DNA from: Ornithomonoglobus_A sp034090805
GTDB taxonomy: Bacteria > Bacillota > Clostridia > UBA1381
Direction of reading: 5' to 3'
DNA length: 8,562 bases
NCBI GenBank assembly: GCA_034090805.1
Contig: JAXDRV010000088.1
Location: 1 to 8,562 of the forward strand
The notes under the pieces were generated by a model, which saw only the letters and a program-made list of their open reading frames with translations, was not told the origin of the DNA and did no database searches. Shown piece after piece: positions 1 through 7,177 of the stretch; the first letter of the stretch is position 1; the number at the start of each line of letters is the position of its first letter. The position numbers were made by a program, and so were the translations under genes.

Positions 1-18
1 TTGAAAAGGAATAAATTA

Positions 19-40
19 TAAAAAAGTCACTATCGTGACT
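19..40 (-). terminator. Candidate intrinsic terminator reading leftward
   Basis: Read on the minus strand, AGTCAC and GTGACT form a perfect 6-bp stem around a GATA loop (25-40), followed at once by six T (20-25) and an AT-rich tail. It could end transcription arriving from the aldolase end of the operon, about 400 bases upstream on that strand, because no better hairpin with a T-run is visible between. The stem is short and only half GC, so strength is uncertain. Confidence 0.5.
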
Positions 41-63
41 GTCGTTCCGCTGCGCTCCACTCC

Positions 64-144
64 GATAAGAAACTAATTGACTTAATCAAGAAGTATATTA
101 AAAGCGGAGTAATGGAAAACGGCATAGTAATGAAAACGAAAGAC
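64..144 (+). pseudogene. Remnant of a group II intron reverse transcriptase (LtrA-like)
   Basis: Codons from 64 read DKKLIDLIKKYIKSGVMENG and then IVMKTKD. This is recognisable from memory as the stretch of group II intron-encoded reverse transcriptases just before the conserved EGTPQGG segment. The frame is open from 22 to the stop at 205-207, but the match is lost on both sides: upstream residues (CRSAALHS) and downstream residues (LHAGDTMTY) are not RT-like, and the YADD catalytic box is absent. In a shifted frame, bases 135-219 read RRGYYDISEAYKSVHSMY, which could be a scrap of the protein C-terminus, but I cannot assign it. Only about 27 of roughly 400-600 family residues remain, so this is a dead fragment. 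No intron domain V or VI is visible nearby. Confidence 0.6.
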
Positions 145-207
145 TTGCACGCAGGGGATACTATGACATATCCGAAGCGTACAAGTCTGTGCACTCAATG
201 TACATAA

Positions 208-304
208 TAGATAACCCGCTATAAACCTTGCCCCAGTCTCGCTATGGCTTTCATATAAAATTAGCATAACGACTAAATTGATTTTATACTAAAGCGGAGA
301 TTTC
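208..304. other. Non-coding gap with no assigned function
   Basis: Between the reverse transcriptase remnant and the epimerase fragment there is AT-rich sequence in which I see no gene, RNA or strong hairpin. A weak 4-bp stem (TTAG/CTAA, about 264-279) and a short GAGA/TCTC hairpin (297-306) are too small to call. Confidence 0.4.
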
Positions 305-425
305 TCAATATTCCTCATATTCAAATTTTATATGATGTACTTTTCTTCATCGGGTTTTATTATCTCCGGTATGCCCTTTTCGCACATTACGTTTCTGCCG
401 TCCGGCAAACGGTATCCCGTCTCAA
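305..425 (-). pseudogene. Decayed duplicate of the 3' end of the DUF4432 epimerase gene
   Basis: This stretch aligns end to end with the last ~120 bases of the epimerase gene in this window (1268-1389), with about 10 substitutions and one single-base gap across 313-425, roughly 90% identity. On the minus strand it reads E-T-G-Y-R-L-P-D-G-R-N-V-M-C-E-K and onward, against E-P-G-N-C-L-P-D-G-R-N-V-M-R-E-K in the intact protein (residues 283 onward). One T is missing at 341-344 (four T, versus five at 1304-1308). This shifts the frame to a premature stop at 328-330; in the original frame it would end with a TGA at 305-307. The rest of the gene is missing: immediately upstream is the 3' end of the aldolase gene. 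It begins in the catalytic-Glu region but cannot encode a working epimerase. Confidence 0.85.
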
Positions 426-437
426 TGGTGCAGACTG

Positions 438-1265
438 TCACATAGAAAAAACTTCAATAGCTATTTTCACATTCTCTTTCATAGCCGCTATCGCTGCTGT
501 TTCGATATCGTGGTAAAATGTTTTATCCTCCATATTCACAACAGCCGTTCCGCCTGCCTTTGCCATATATGTATAGTAATTTATCTTGCGTATTCCAAGC
601 GCTATTACCTTTCTGTAATCCTCATGGCTCACGCCGCTGCCGCCGTGCATTACAAGCGGGATATCGACTCTGCTCTTTATTTCGGCAAGTCTTTCAAAAT
701 CAAGCTCAGGCTGCTTCAAGTAAAGTCCGTGCGCCGTACCGAATGCACAAGCAAGCGCATCTATTCCTGTTTCTCTTGCAAAGCTTTCTGCCTCGGCAGG
801 GTCGGTATATATACTTTCTCCGCCTCCGTTTCCCGACTCTCTTGAACCCATTGATCCTATCTCCGCTTCAACAGATGCTCCGTATCTTGCGGCAGCTTCA
901 ACCATAATAGCAGTGTTTGCATAATTTTCTGCCTTTGAAAGCTCCGAACCATCATACATTACCGAGGTAAATCCCAAATCAAGTCCTTTTTTAACATAAT
1001 CCATATCCGTACCGTGATCCAAATGAACGCAGACAGGCACACTTGCCCTGTCTGCCATAAAAAGCATAATGGGAGCAATTTCATCCATCGTACAAAGTCC
1101 CATTTCCTCATGCACCTGTGCATGCATTATGATAACAGGCTGATTCATCTCCTCTGCCGCTGAAATAACAGCTTTTATACTCGCCAAATTCGGTGTATTG
1201 AATGAACCCACCGCACATTTTTGTGCTTCTGCAATCTTTAAAATATTTTTTAATGTTACAAGCAT
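438..1265 (-). CDS. Class II (zinc-dependent) ketose-phosphate aldolase, Fba/GatY/KbaY-like
   Basis: A 275-residue (beta/alpha)8-barrel aldolase of the class II fructose/tagatose-bisphosphate family, near the usual 280-290 length. Visible motifs are VGSFN near 19-23; HLDHG at 81-85, with the His-x-Asp-His of the catalytic Asp and first zinc His; EAEIG at 133-137; AFGTAHG with His179; and MHGGSG with His207 for zinc and phosphate binding. It should cleave a ketose phosphate by retro-aldol reaction to dihydroxyacetone phosphate plus an aldehyde in the cytoplasm. The usual KIN-x-x-T loop reads KINYYTYM (228-235), with aromatics where GatY/FbaA have small or acidic residues, so the substrate may not be a standard bisphosphate. 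It is the last gene of the operon; AGGAGA lies about 7 nt upstream of the ATG, and the epimerase stop is 2 nt away. Its final codons (FSM, stop) abut the epimerase fragment, so the C-terminus may have been altered by that rearrangement. Confidence 0.9.
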   Translation of the reverse strand: MLVTLKNILKIAEAQKCAVGSFNTPNLASIKAVISAAEEMNQPVIIMHAQVHEEMGLCTMDEIAPIMLFMADRASVPVCVHLDHGTDMDYVKKGLDLGFTSVMYDGSELSKAENYANTAIMVEAAARYGASVEAEIGSMGSRESGNGGGESIYTDPAEAESFARETGIDALACAFGTAHGLYLKQPELDFERLAEIKSRVDIPLVMHGGSGVSHEDYRKVIALGIRKINYYTYMAKAGGTAVVNMEDKTFYHDIETAAIAAMKENVKIAIEVFSM

Positions 1266-1267
1266 CT

Positions 1268-2233
1268 TTATCTCTCCTCAAATTCAAATTTTATATGATG
1301 TACTTTTTCTTCATCAGGCTTTAATATCTCCAGTATGCCCTTTTCGCGCATTACATTTCTGCCGTCCGGCAAACAGTTTCCCGGCTCAAGTCCCAAAACA
1401 TATTCGTACTCGCCCATCATCTTCCACTCGGTGAAATACTTAAGCTCATCGGCATCATATCTGATATTTACTCCCTTTTTTATATCATCGTTAAATATCG
1501 ACACGCAGGTCTTTCCCGACATGGTATGATAATAGCATTTTTCTTCATAACCCTTTTGAGGCTTTTCCATTACAAGACAGTTTAGAATACCCTCTTTTGC
1601 GTGTTCATTTCTCGGCATTACCTTGCTTGACGGAACAGTCACCTTTGCATTTTCCGACAACAGCGGATAACCCATATTACAGTGATAAAGAACCTCTAAG
1701 GGCGAGTCCTCCGCACTGATATTCTTAATTTTATCCGTCATGTATATTTCGTTTTTATCAAGGGGGCAAACGTACTCACGCTCTAAGATAAGCTTGTGCG
1801 AAAACAATGCCGCGTCAAGCACTGTGAGCGTGATATATATGCTGTTGTCTTTTATGCGGTACGAATAATTTTCGCATGGCGTGTTTGAGATTGTACCGTG
1901 CAGCGGCAGCACCTCGCCGTTATCCTCGCAGGGTGTTCCGACAGCGGTAAGTCCGCAGGTGGTGAAAAATCCGGCTGTAAAGGACTTTAAAAATCCGTTG
2001 CCGACACTGTCGTAGTATTTCGGCGAAACATAACCGCAGGGTGCAAAATAACCCATATTGTCACCCTTAAAGCTGAGTCGAGATATATCGCCGCAGCGGT
2101 CAAGGGATATTTCAAATTCAAGTCCCATTCCGTTCTTTACCCACAAAATCCTCATTCCGTCAGCCTTTCCTCCGACAAGGCGCATTTCCCTTACTCCGTA
2201 AAGCTGCTGTTCATGTCCTATGTATTTGTTCAT
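1268..2233 (-). CDS. DUF4432 family aldose 1-epimerase-like protein
   Basis: A 321-residue protein resembling the DUF4432 branch of the galactose mutarotase superfamily (beta-sandwich, cytosolic). Candidate active-site positions are LPLHGTISNTP with His112, VLYHCNMGYPLL with His184, and GLEPGN with Glu283, matching the His/His/Glu layout of aldose epimerases. The likely role is to interconvert anomers of the sugar released by the hydrolase, or of a related aldose or ketose, to speed supply to the isomerase; the exact substrate is unknown. The ATG is preceded by AGGAG with a 6-nt gap, lying inside the last codons of the kinase gene, and only one base separates the kinase stop from this start, which implies coupled translation. 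Its 3' end is partly duplicated at 305-425. A broader role in sugar binding cannot be excluded. Confidence 0.8.
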   Translation of the reverse strand: MNKYIGHEQQLYGVREMRLVGGKADGMRILWVKNGMGLEFEISLDRCGDISRLSFKGDNMGYFAPCGYVSPKYYDSVGNGFLKSFTAGFFTTCGLTAVGTPCEDNGEVLPLHGTISNTPCENYSYRIKDNSIYITLTVLDAALFSHKLILEREYVCPLDKNEIYMTDKIKNISAEDSPLEVLYHCNMGYPLLSENAKVTVPSSKVMPRNEHAKEGILNCLVMEKPQKGYEEKCYYHTMSGKTCVSIFNDDIKKGVNIRYDADELKYFTEWKMMGEYEYVLGLEPGNCLPDGRNVMREKGILEILKPDEEKVHHIKFEFEER

Positions 2234-2234
2234 A

Positions 2235-3686
2235 TCATTCTCCTATAATAATCGGTCTTACCGCATTATATATTTTTTCATAGCATTTATATATTTCAAA
2301 GTATTTTTCATGCTTTTGCTTGTCGGGATAATATGTCTTACCCTCCTTTACCATGACCGCTTTTGCATTATTCATATCAGTAAATGCCCCAACGGCAACA
2401 CCGGTAAGCATTACTGTTCCGACAGTGCCCACCTCAGGTGCCAAAAGTCCTGTAATCGGAACTCCTAAAATATTCGCTTTAATCTGAAGCCATACAGAGG
2501 ACATTGCCCCACCGCCGGTTGCGTAAAGCCTTTTGGGATTTATTCCGGCTTTTTCAAGACGCTTCAGATTTAACAGTATCTCATAGGTTACGCCTTCCAT
2601 TATCGCTTTATACATATCCGCTTTTGTTGTTTCCATAGTAACACCCAAAAATACCGCCTTTGAGCCGTTATCCATATACGGAGTTGCGGCGCCCGCAAAA
2701 TGCGGCATAACAAGAACACTTCCCGGTTTATCGTCCACCGTCTCGTCAAGCGCCTTATATGACATATCCTCTGCAAAATTATCCCTAAACCATTTTATCG
2801 CTGCGCCGCCGGTAAATGAAAAGGCATAACAGACATATTTCCCGTCCTCAATATACGGTACTACGGCATAGTTATCCTCATATATCTCATTGTTTTCCGG
2901 GATTTTATCAAATATCGGCGTTATGCACTCAACCGTGCCTGTTCCGTCAACCGCCATTCCGTCACAAAATGCCCCCGAACCTGCCGCCGAGGCAACCTGG
3001 TCATGACAGCCGTTTACAATAACCGTGCCGCAAAGTCCCAATTCCTTTTCAAGCTCCGCCTTGACATTTCCGGCCGCCGTACCGCTTTTTACAACAGCTG
3101 ACATTTTATTTATGTCAATATCCGCCGTTTCAAATATTTCCTTGCTCCATTCGCATTTTCTTATGTCAAGTCCCATTGTCCTTGCGGCAAGGGAACGATC
3201 TATCTGCGCCGTTCCCGTCAGCATATACACGATGAAATCCTCAAAAAGCATAATTCTTTTTGTCTTTTGGTAAATATCAGGTCTGTTTTTCTTAATCCAC
3301 ATTACCTTGGGCAGGCTGTACATTGCATGAGGTTTTACTCCGGCAATCTCCATTACCATCTGCGCATCAAAGAGTCTTGCTTCCTCCAAACCTCTGGGGT
3401 CTGTATAAAGCATTGAGGGACATAGAATATTATCCTTTTCGTCAAGCATAACGAAGGTTTCACCGAAAGTCGTTATACCTATCGCGTCAATATTGCCGAT
3501 ATTCCCGGTAGTTCTCTTTATAAGCTTTTTTATGCTGTCCCATATGAGAGAACCGTCAATTTCATGCTCGCCCGCATTTCTGCTGACCTCATAAGCCTCA
3601 TATTCCTTGTTTAGAAGCTCTCCATTTTCATTGTAGACCGTAAGCTTACAACCTGTTGTTCCAACGTCAATTCCGCCTATTTTCAT
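2235..3686 (-). CDS. FGGY-family carbohydrate kinase (xylulokinase-like)
   Basis: A 483-residue kinase of the ASKHA/FGGY fold, the normal family length. Visible parts are the N-terminal phosphate loop IDVGTTGCK (6-14); CHDQVASAAG (227-236), with Asp229 as the expected catalytic base; the second phosphate motif VDGTGTVE (246-253); and the adenosine motif ATGGGAMSSVW (389-399). It should transfer phosphate from ATP to a ketose hydroxyl. FGGY members act on xylulose, ribulose, fuculose, rhamnulose and others, so substrate and phosphorylation position (C1, C5 or C6) are not decided by sequence. Its place after the isomerase and before the aldolase argues that it phosphorylates the isomerase product. 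The start is supported by GAGGA 7 nt upstream, within the end of the isomerase gene; only 3 nt separate the two genes. Confidence 0.9.
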   Translation of the reverse strand: MKIGGIDVGTTGCKLTVYNENGELLNKEYEAYEVSRNAGEHEIDGSLIWDSIKKLIKRTTGNIGNIDAIGITTFGETFVMLDEKDNILCPSMLYTDPRGLEEARLFDAQMVMEIAGVKPHAMYSLPKVMWIKKNRPDIYQKTKRIMLFEDFIVYMLTGTAQIDRSLAARTMGLDIRKCEWSKEIFETADIDINKMSAVVKSGTAAGNVKAELEKELGLCGTVIVNGCHDQVASAAGSGAFCDGMAVDGTGTVECITPIFDKIPENNEIYEDNYAVVPYIEDGKYVCYAFSFTGGAAIKWFRDNFAEDMSYKALDETVDDKPGSVLVMPHFAGAATPYMDNGSKAVFLGVTMETTKADMYKAIMEGVTYEILLNLKRLEKAGINPKRLYATGGGAMSSVWLQIKANILGVPITGLLAPEVGTVGTVMLTGVAVGAFTDMNNAKAVMVKEGKTYYPDKQKHEKYFEIYKCYEKIYNAVRPIIIGE

Positions 3687-3689
3687 AGC

Positions 3690-5084
3690 TTAGTCCTCAA
3701 TGCTCACAACATCATAGCCTAAGTAATACTTAAATGCTTCCTCCAAAACAGCCTTTACATGACCGTTTGCAACGGTTGTATGGTGCTTAAATCCGCCCCT
3801 TGCAAGCCTAATGAGCTTATCCTGTAGATTATCAATCCTTGCAACACCGCCGCAGCCGAAAAATTCCTTTTCGATATTGTCGTCGGTAAACTCACCCTCG
3901 CTGAAATATATGGTAATTTTGCCGTTTTCCGTTTTACAGTTTGAGAATGTCATGGGGAACGCGGCAATTCTGCCCTCGTTAGTACCCCAGCCACTGCCGG
4001 GATCGCCCTTGTCAAACATCTTATGGGATGTAACCGTTCCCTTTCCCGCCATAAGCTTTTGAGCTGTTGAACCGCAGTGGAACAAAATTACCTTGTCGGG
4101 ATCATCGCCGTAGTTGTTGTTCCAGTCAAGACAAGCCGCCGGTCCCTGTGTCGCCAAGGACAGTGCGCGCATCGTAATTGCCGAGCACATATCTATTTCA
4201 CATGATGCCGTTATTCCTCTGTCGTTAAGCTCCGACAGCAGTACGCACGGACAGACTCTCAAATATGTTTCCATCTCATTCCAGCATCTGAGGGCTATCG
4301 CGTCAAGGTGGTATGTATCTATGTATTCATCTATAACAACGCTTATTTTTGAAAGCATTATCTTCTTATCCTCGGGGACATTTGTAAAATCGGTGTATTT
4401 TTCAAGCGACTCTTTTTTCGCAAGCACCTTTTCGTCATCGTCCGCTTTTGCACGAACAAGCTCAAAAAGCTCGGACAAATCAAAGCTTTCAACATTAATT
4501 CCGTGACGCTGCATTGTAAGCTCATCAAATCGAACTGTCTTAAACGCTGTTGTCCTTGCACCTATACAGCCTATCGTAAAACGTTTCATACCGTTTACAA
4601 CACGGCATATTGCAGCAAAATCGTGAAGATTTTTCTCAAATTCAGCAGAAAGCGGATGTACAACATGGGGTTTCATAACAGTATACGGTATCTCGTACTG
4701 CTCAAACACATCCGTAACCGAAAATTTTCCACAGTATGCGTCACGGCGGTGCTTAAAGTCCATTTTTCCTATCTCATCCGGATACGCTTGCATCAGGATA
4801 GGCACACCTGCATCCTGAAGTGCCGTTATCGCACCGTTTTCATCAACGAATATCGGCATACAAAGAATAACGCCGTCATATTCGCCCTCATGTGATTTTA
4901 ACCACTGTGCATATATGCGTCCCTCATCACGGGTTTCAACCGCCCCGTAACGTGTTGCCTCCTTGTCTATCATGATATAGTCATAGCCCGCGTTTGTCAC
5001 AGCCTTTACCATATCATCTCTTGCTCCTTCAATAAGCTCTGCCGGCATAAAGCCGCGGTTTCCGAAAAATAAAGCAAATTTCAT
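3690..5084 (-). CDS. L-fucose/L-arabinose isomerase-fold aldose-ketose isomerase
   Basis: With the start chosen here this is a 464-residue protein of the FucI/AraA-like isomerase superfamily. After an N-terminal alpha/beta domain (GVILCMPIFVDENGA at 71-85), the expected metal site is visible: RCWNEME with Glu270, SCEIDMCSAIT with Glu296 and Asp298, and a C-terminal KHHTTVANGHV segment with His434/435 and His442. The enzyme should use a divalent metal (usually Mn2+) to isomerise an aldose to its ketose. Known family activities include fucose to fuculose, arabinose to ribulose and galactose to tagatose; with an alpha-galactosidase-like gene upstream, galactose to tagatose is the favoured inference. 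At 464 residues it is shorter than typical FucI (about 590) and somewhat shorter than AraA (about 500), and it is probably a separate uncharacterised subgroup. An upstream in-frame ATG at 5141 is rejected because it overlaps the hydrolase stop and has no better ribosome site. Confidence 0.82.
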   Translation of the reverse strand: MKFALFFGNRGFMPAELIEGARDDMVKAVTNAGYDYIMIDKEATRYGAVETRDEGRIYAQWLKSHEGEYDGVILCMPIFVDENGAITALQDAGVPILMQAYPDEIGKMDFKHRRDAYCGKFSVTDVFEQYEIPYTVMKPHVVHPLSAEFEKNLHDFAAICRVVNGMKRFTIGCIGARTTAFKTVRFDELTMQRHGINVESFDLSELFELVRAKADDDEKVLAKKESLEKYTDFTNVPEDKKIMLSKISVVIDEYIDTYHLDAIALRCWNEMETYLRVCPCVLLSELNDRGITASCEIDMCSAITMRALSLATQGPAACLDWNNNYGDDPDKVILFHCGSTAQKLMAGKGTVTSHKMFDKGDPGSGWGTNEGRIAAFPMTFSNCKTENGKITIYFSEGEFTDDNIEKEFFGCGGVARIDNLQDKLIRLARGGFKHHTTVANGHVKAVLEEAFKYYLGYDVVSIED

Positions 5085-5092
5085 TTCGTTAA

Positions 5093-5100
5093 CTTCCTTT
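5093..5100 (-). promoter_or_regulatory. Ribosome binding site deciding the isomerase start
   Basis: On the minus strand AAAGGAAG lies 8 nt before the ATG at 5084-5082, whose product begins MKFALFFGNRG, a natural first beta-strand. The longer frame to 5141 would add 19 residues (MYVGYYRINLKQ...) with no family character and would overlap the end of the hydrolase gene. Confidence 0.8.
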
Positions 5101-5110
5101 CTTGTCTGTT

Positions 5111-7129
5111 TTAAATTAATTCTATAATAACCGACGTACACTCCGCCGGAATTTTCACGTTAAGTCCATTATTTTCATGGGATATTGTAATCTTTGTGTC
5201 GGACGGATATATTATTTTTGCGTTGTTATACTCTATCGGAACAGCAATCTCCCTGTCTAAATCGTCAAAGCACCATAACGCAATACGCTTACACATATTA
5301 TACTTAAATCCCAAACAAATTACTTTGTCGTTATGATTCGGTATTCCCATGGGATAAAACGGTATTGAGTCGGGAATTTCATTTCTTATGCTCTTATATA
5401 AATCTATCCCCTCTTTAACAAGCCTAAGTCCGTTTTCGTCCAAATCAAGTATCTGTCCGCTTAAATACAGCCTTTGCAGAAGTCCGTTTGTAATATTTAC
5501 CGAAACATCTTCACAGCTGCTTTTTGCAAGAGGATATGCCCATATTCCCGCCTGTTCGGGCAATACCGCAGTGGGAACAGCCGCCGCAATATGCGCCGTC
5601 TTTTTAAATTCCTCCTGATCCGTCACAGACTGTATATGATGCTCGCCAAGCATTGCATAATCCATTCTCAAGCCACCGCTTGAGCAGTTCTCCAATATGA
5701 GGTCGGGATATTTTTCTTTAAGCCCTCTTATCCAATCAAGATAGGCTCTGTTATGCTCCAAAAGCCCGTCTCCGAAGCTGTCCGCGTCAACCTCCGTACC
5801 TACTCCGGGAGTGATGTTATAATCGAATTTTATGTATTCGGCACCGTACTCCTCAACCACTCTCGCAACGACATCGCTTGCAAAACGGCGCACCTTTTCA
5901 TTTCTGAAATCCAGATGATACCTTCCTCTGTTTACAACCCTTTTTCCGTGTCTTACAAAGAAACAATCGTCATTAAACTCATTTAATATAGGGCAGTTAA
6001 TTCCTATAACCTCAATTTCAAGCCATATACCCGGATGCATACCCTTGCTTTTTATATAGTCAAACACCTTTTTTATACCGTTCGGGAAACGCTTTTTCTC
6101 CTCTTTCCATTCTCCGACCGTTTCCCACCATGTGCCGTCTGCGTACCAGCCGGCATCCATGCAGTAGTATTCACAGCCAAGCTCTGCCGCACGGTCTATT
6201 AACGGAAGCATTTTCCCCTCCGTGGGATCCGCCCAAAGACAGTGCATATAATCGTTAAATATTACCGGCAGCTTTTTATTCGGTTTGTTATTATTAAATA
6301 TTTTTCTTCTGTACTGTGTCATTGCTCCGAGTGCCGCATCAAAGCTGTCACCTACGGAAACACACACATTTACGCTTTCAAAGCTTTCACCGGGTAAAAG
6401 CTCATTATACCATGAGTTATCCTGTTCATTGGGCCCTGACATTTTAAGATACAGCATATTATCAATATCGCCTATCTCCCACTGCCACGAGCCGTTGTTT
6501 TCTATCTGCCACATAAGCGTGCCGTTATCGCTTACCGCAGCAGCCATCGGCAGATATTCTTTTGATGAGCATGAGCCGGTATTAGATACGGATATTCTTT
6601 TTGTCGTGCAATCTCTGTATTTTTTCATTCCGAGCCGGGACGGTTCAAATTCCTCCCAATCCACCTCGCTGCACCACGAATTATGCGGAATAAGCAGTCT
6701 TAAGTTTTCCTCACAAAGTCCCGTGTACGAAAATGACGGGACATACTCCAAACCGATATTATCGCCCGAAATATTGGTTATTGTTTTCCATGACCTGACA
6801 GACGAAACACCGCTGTAAAACTGATAATGTACAACAACATTTATTTTTCCGTCACTCAGCAAAAACTCCAGTTTGTTTCCGTATTCGTTTTCATAATAAT
6901 TATGCTTTTGATATTTAAGACTCATTCTCCCGGATTCGCCGACGTGCTTTGCACCGAAGCGATCATCAGGCTTATCGCCGCATAAGTGAATATCCGAAAC
7001 AAGGCAATTATCCGCATTTTTGTCATCGTTGACCGTTGCAAGCATCGAAAAATGCTTTAGCACAACATTGTTTGCTTCCGTAATCTCAAAGACAACAAAT
7101 AGATTATTCTGCGAAAAATCAAGTATCAT
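5111..7129 (-). CDS. GH36-like alpha-galactosidase (divergent, cytoplasmic)
   Basis: A 672-residue glycoside hydrolase of clan GH-D. The N-terminal ~280 residues form the beta-supersandwich region, the TIM barrel starts near 288 (VIFNDYMHCLWADPTEGK), and a small beta domain follows near 590. Barrel motifs are MDAGWYADG (324-332), GIWLEIEV (367-374), YIKFDYN (432-438) with Asp436 as the expected nucleophile, NCSSGGLRMD (481-490), and SVTDQ (501-505) with Asp504 as the expected acid/base. Canonical GH36 enzymes have KWDMN, WFEPEM and TSD-type motifs, so this is an off-centre subgroup, and alpha-N-acetylgalactosaminidase, beta-L-arabinopyranosidase or alpha-D-fucosidase activity is possible. There is no signal peptide, so the substrate must be imported by a transporter outside the window. 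It is the first gene of the operon; AGGAG lies 10 nt before the ATG. Confidence 0.85.
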   Translation of the reverse strand: MILDFSQNNLFVVFEITEANNVVLKHFSMLATVNDDKNADNCLVSDIHLCGDKPDDRFGAKHVGESGRMSLKYQKHNYYENEYGNKLEFLLSDGKINVVVHYQFYSGVSSVRSWKTITNISGDNIGLEYVPSFSYTGLCEENLRLLIPHNSWCSEVDWEEFEPSRLGMKKYRDCTTKRISVSNTGSCSSKEYLPMAAAVSDNGTLMWQIENNGSWQWEIGDIDNMLYLKMSGPNEQDNSWYNELLPGESFESVNVCVSVGDSFDAALGAMTQYRRKIFNNNKPNKKLPVIFNDYMHCLWADPTEGKMLPLIDRAAELGCEYYCMDAGWYADGTWWETVGEWKEEKKRFPNGIKKVFDYIKSKGMHPGIWLEIEVIGINCPILNEFNDDCFFVRHGKRVVNRGRYHLDFRNEKVRRFASDVVARVVEEYGAEYIKFDYNITPGVGTEVDADSFGDGLLEHNRAYLDWIRGLKEKYPDLILENCSSGGLRMDYAMLGEHHIQSVTDQEEFKKTAHIAAAVPTAVLPEQAGIWAYPLAKSSCEDVSVNITNGLLQRLYLSGQILDLDENGLRLVKEGIDLYKSIRNEIPDSIPFYPMGIPNHNDKVICLGFKYNMCKRIALWCFDDLDREIAVPIEYNNAKIIYPSDTKITISHENNGLNVKIPAECTSVIIELI

Positions 7130-7150
7130 ATATTTTCATCTCCTTTTTTT

Positions 7151-7177
7151 TCAATACAACATCGAAAAATGTATTGA
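7151..7177. promoter_or_regulatory. Inverted repeat, candidate operator over the regulator's -35
   Basis: TCAATACA (7151-7158) and TGTATTGA (7170-7177) form a perfect 8-bp inverted repeat around an 11-base centre. The right arm overlaps the TTGACA -35 (7174-7179) of the regulator promoter, a good position for autorepression. In the operon mRNA the same bases would form a hairpin just upstream of the ribosome site (7140-7144), so an RNA role is also possible. Operator function is inferred from position. Confidence 0.5.

Noticed and set aside
82..267. Small minus-strand open frame beginning MLILYESHSETG
   Set aside because: It lies antisense over the reverse transcriptase remnant, has no ribosome site that I can see, and its later residues are low-complexity and unlike any family.
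264..279. Hairpin TTAG/CTAA as terminator of the aldolase
   Set aside because: Only 4 bp of stem and a weak T-run; the hairpin at 25-40 is a better candidate.
4114..4506. Long plus-strand open frames over the isomerase and other operon genes
   Set aside because: They are shadows of well-supported minus-strand enzymes and show no ribosome sites or recognisable protein features.
3690..5141. Isomerase starting at the upstream ATG at 5141
   Set aside because: It would overlap the hydrolase stop and add 19 residues without family resemblance; the ATG at 5084 has a strong AAAGGAAG site at proper distance.
7151..7177. Inverted repeat as a transcription terminator or riboswitch
   Set aside because: In the operon mRNA it is followed by A residues, not T, and it has no complex conserved fold; an operator is the simpler reading.
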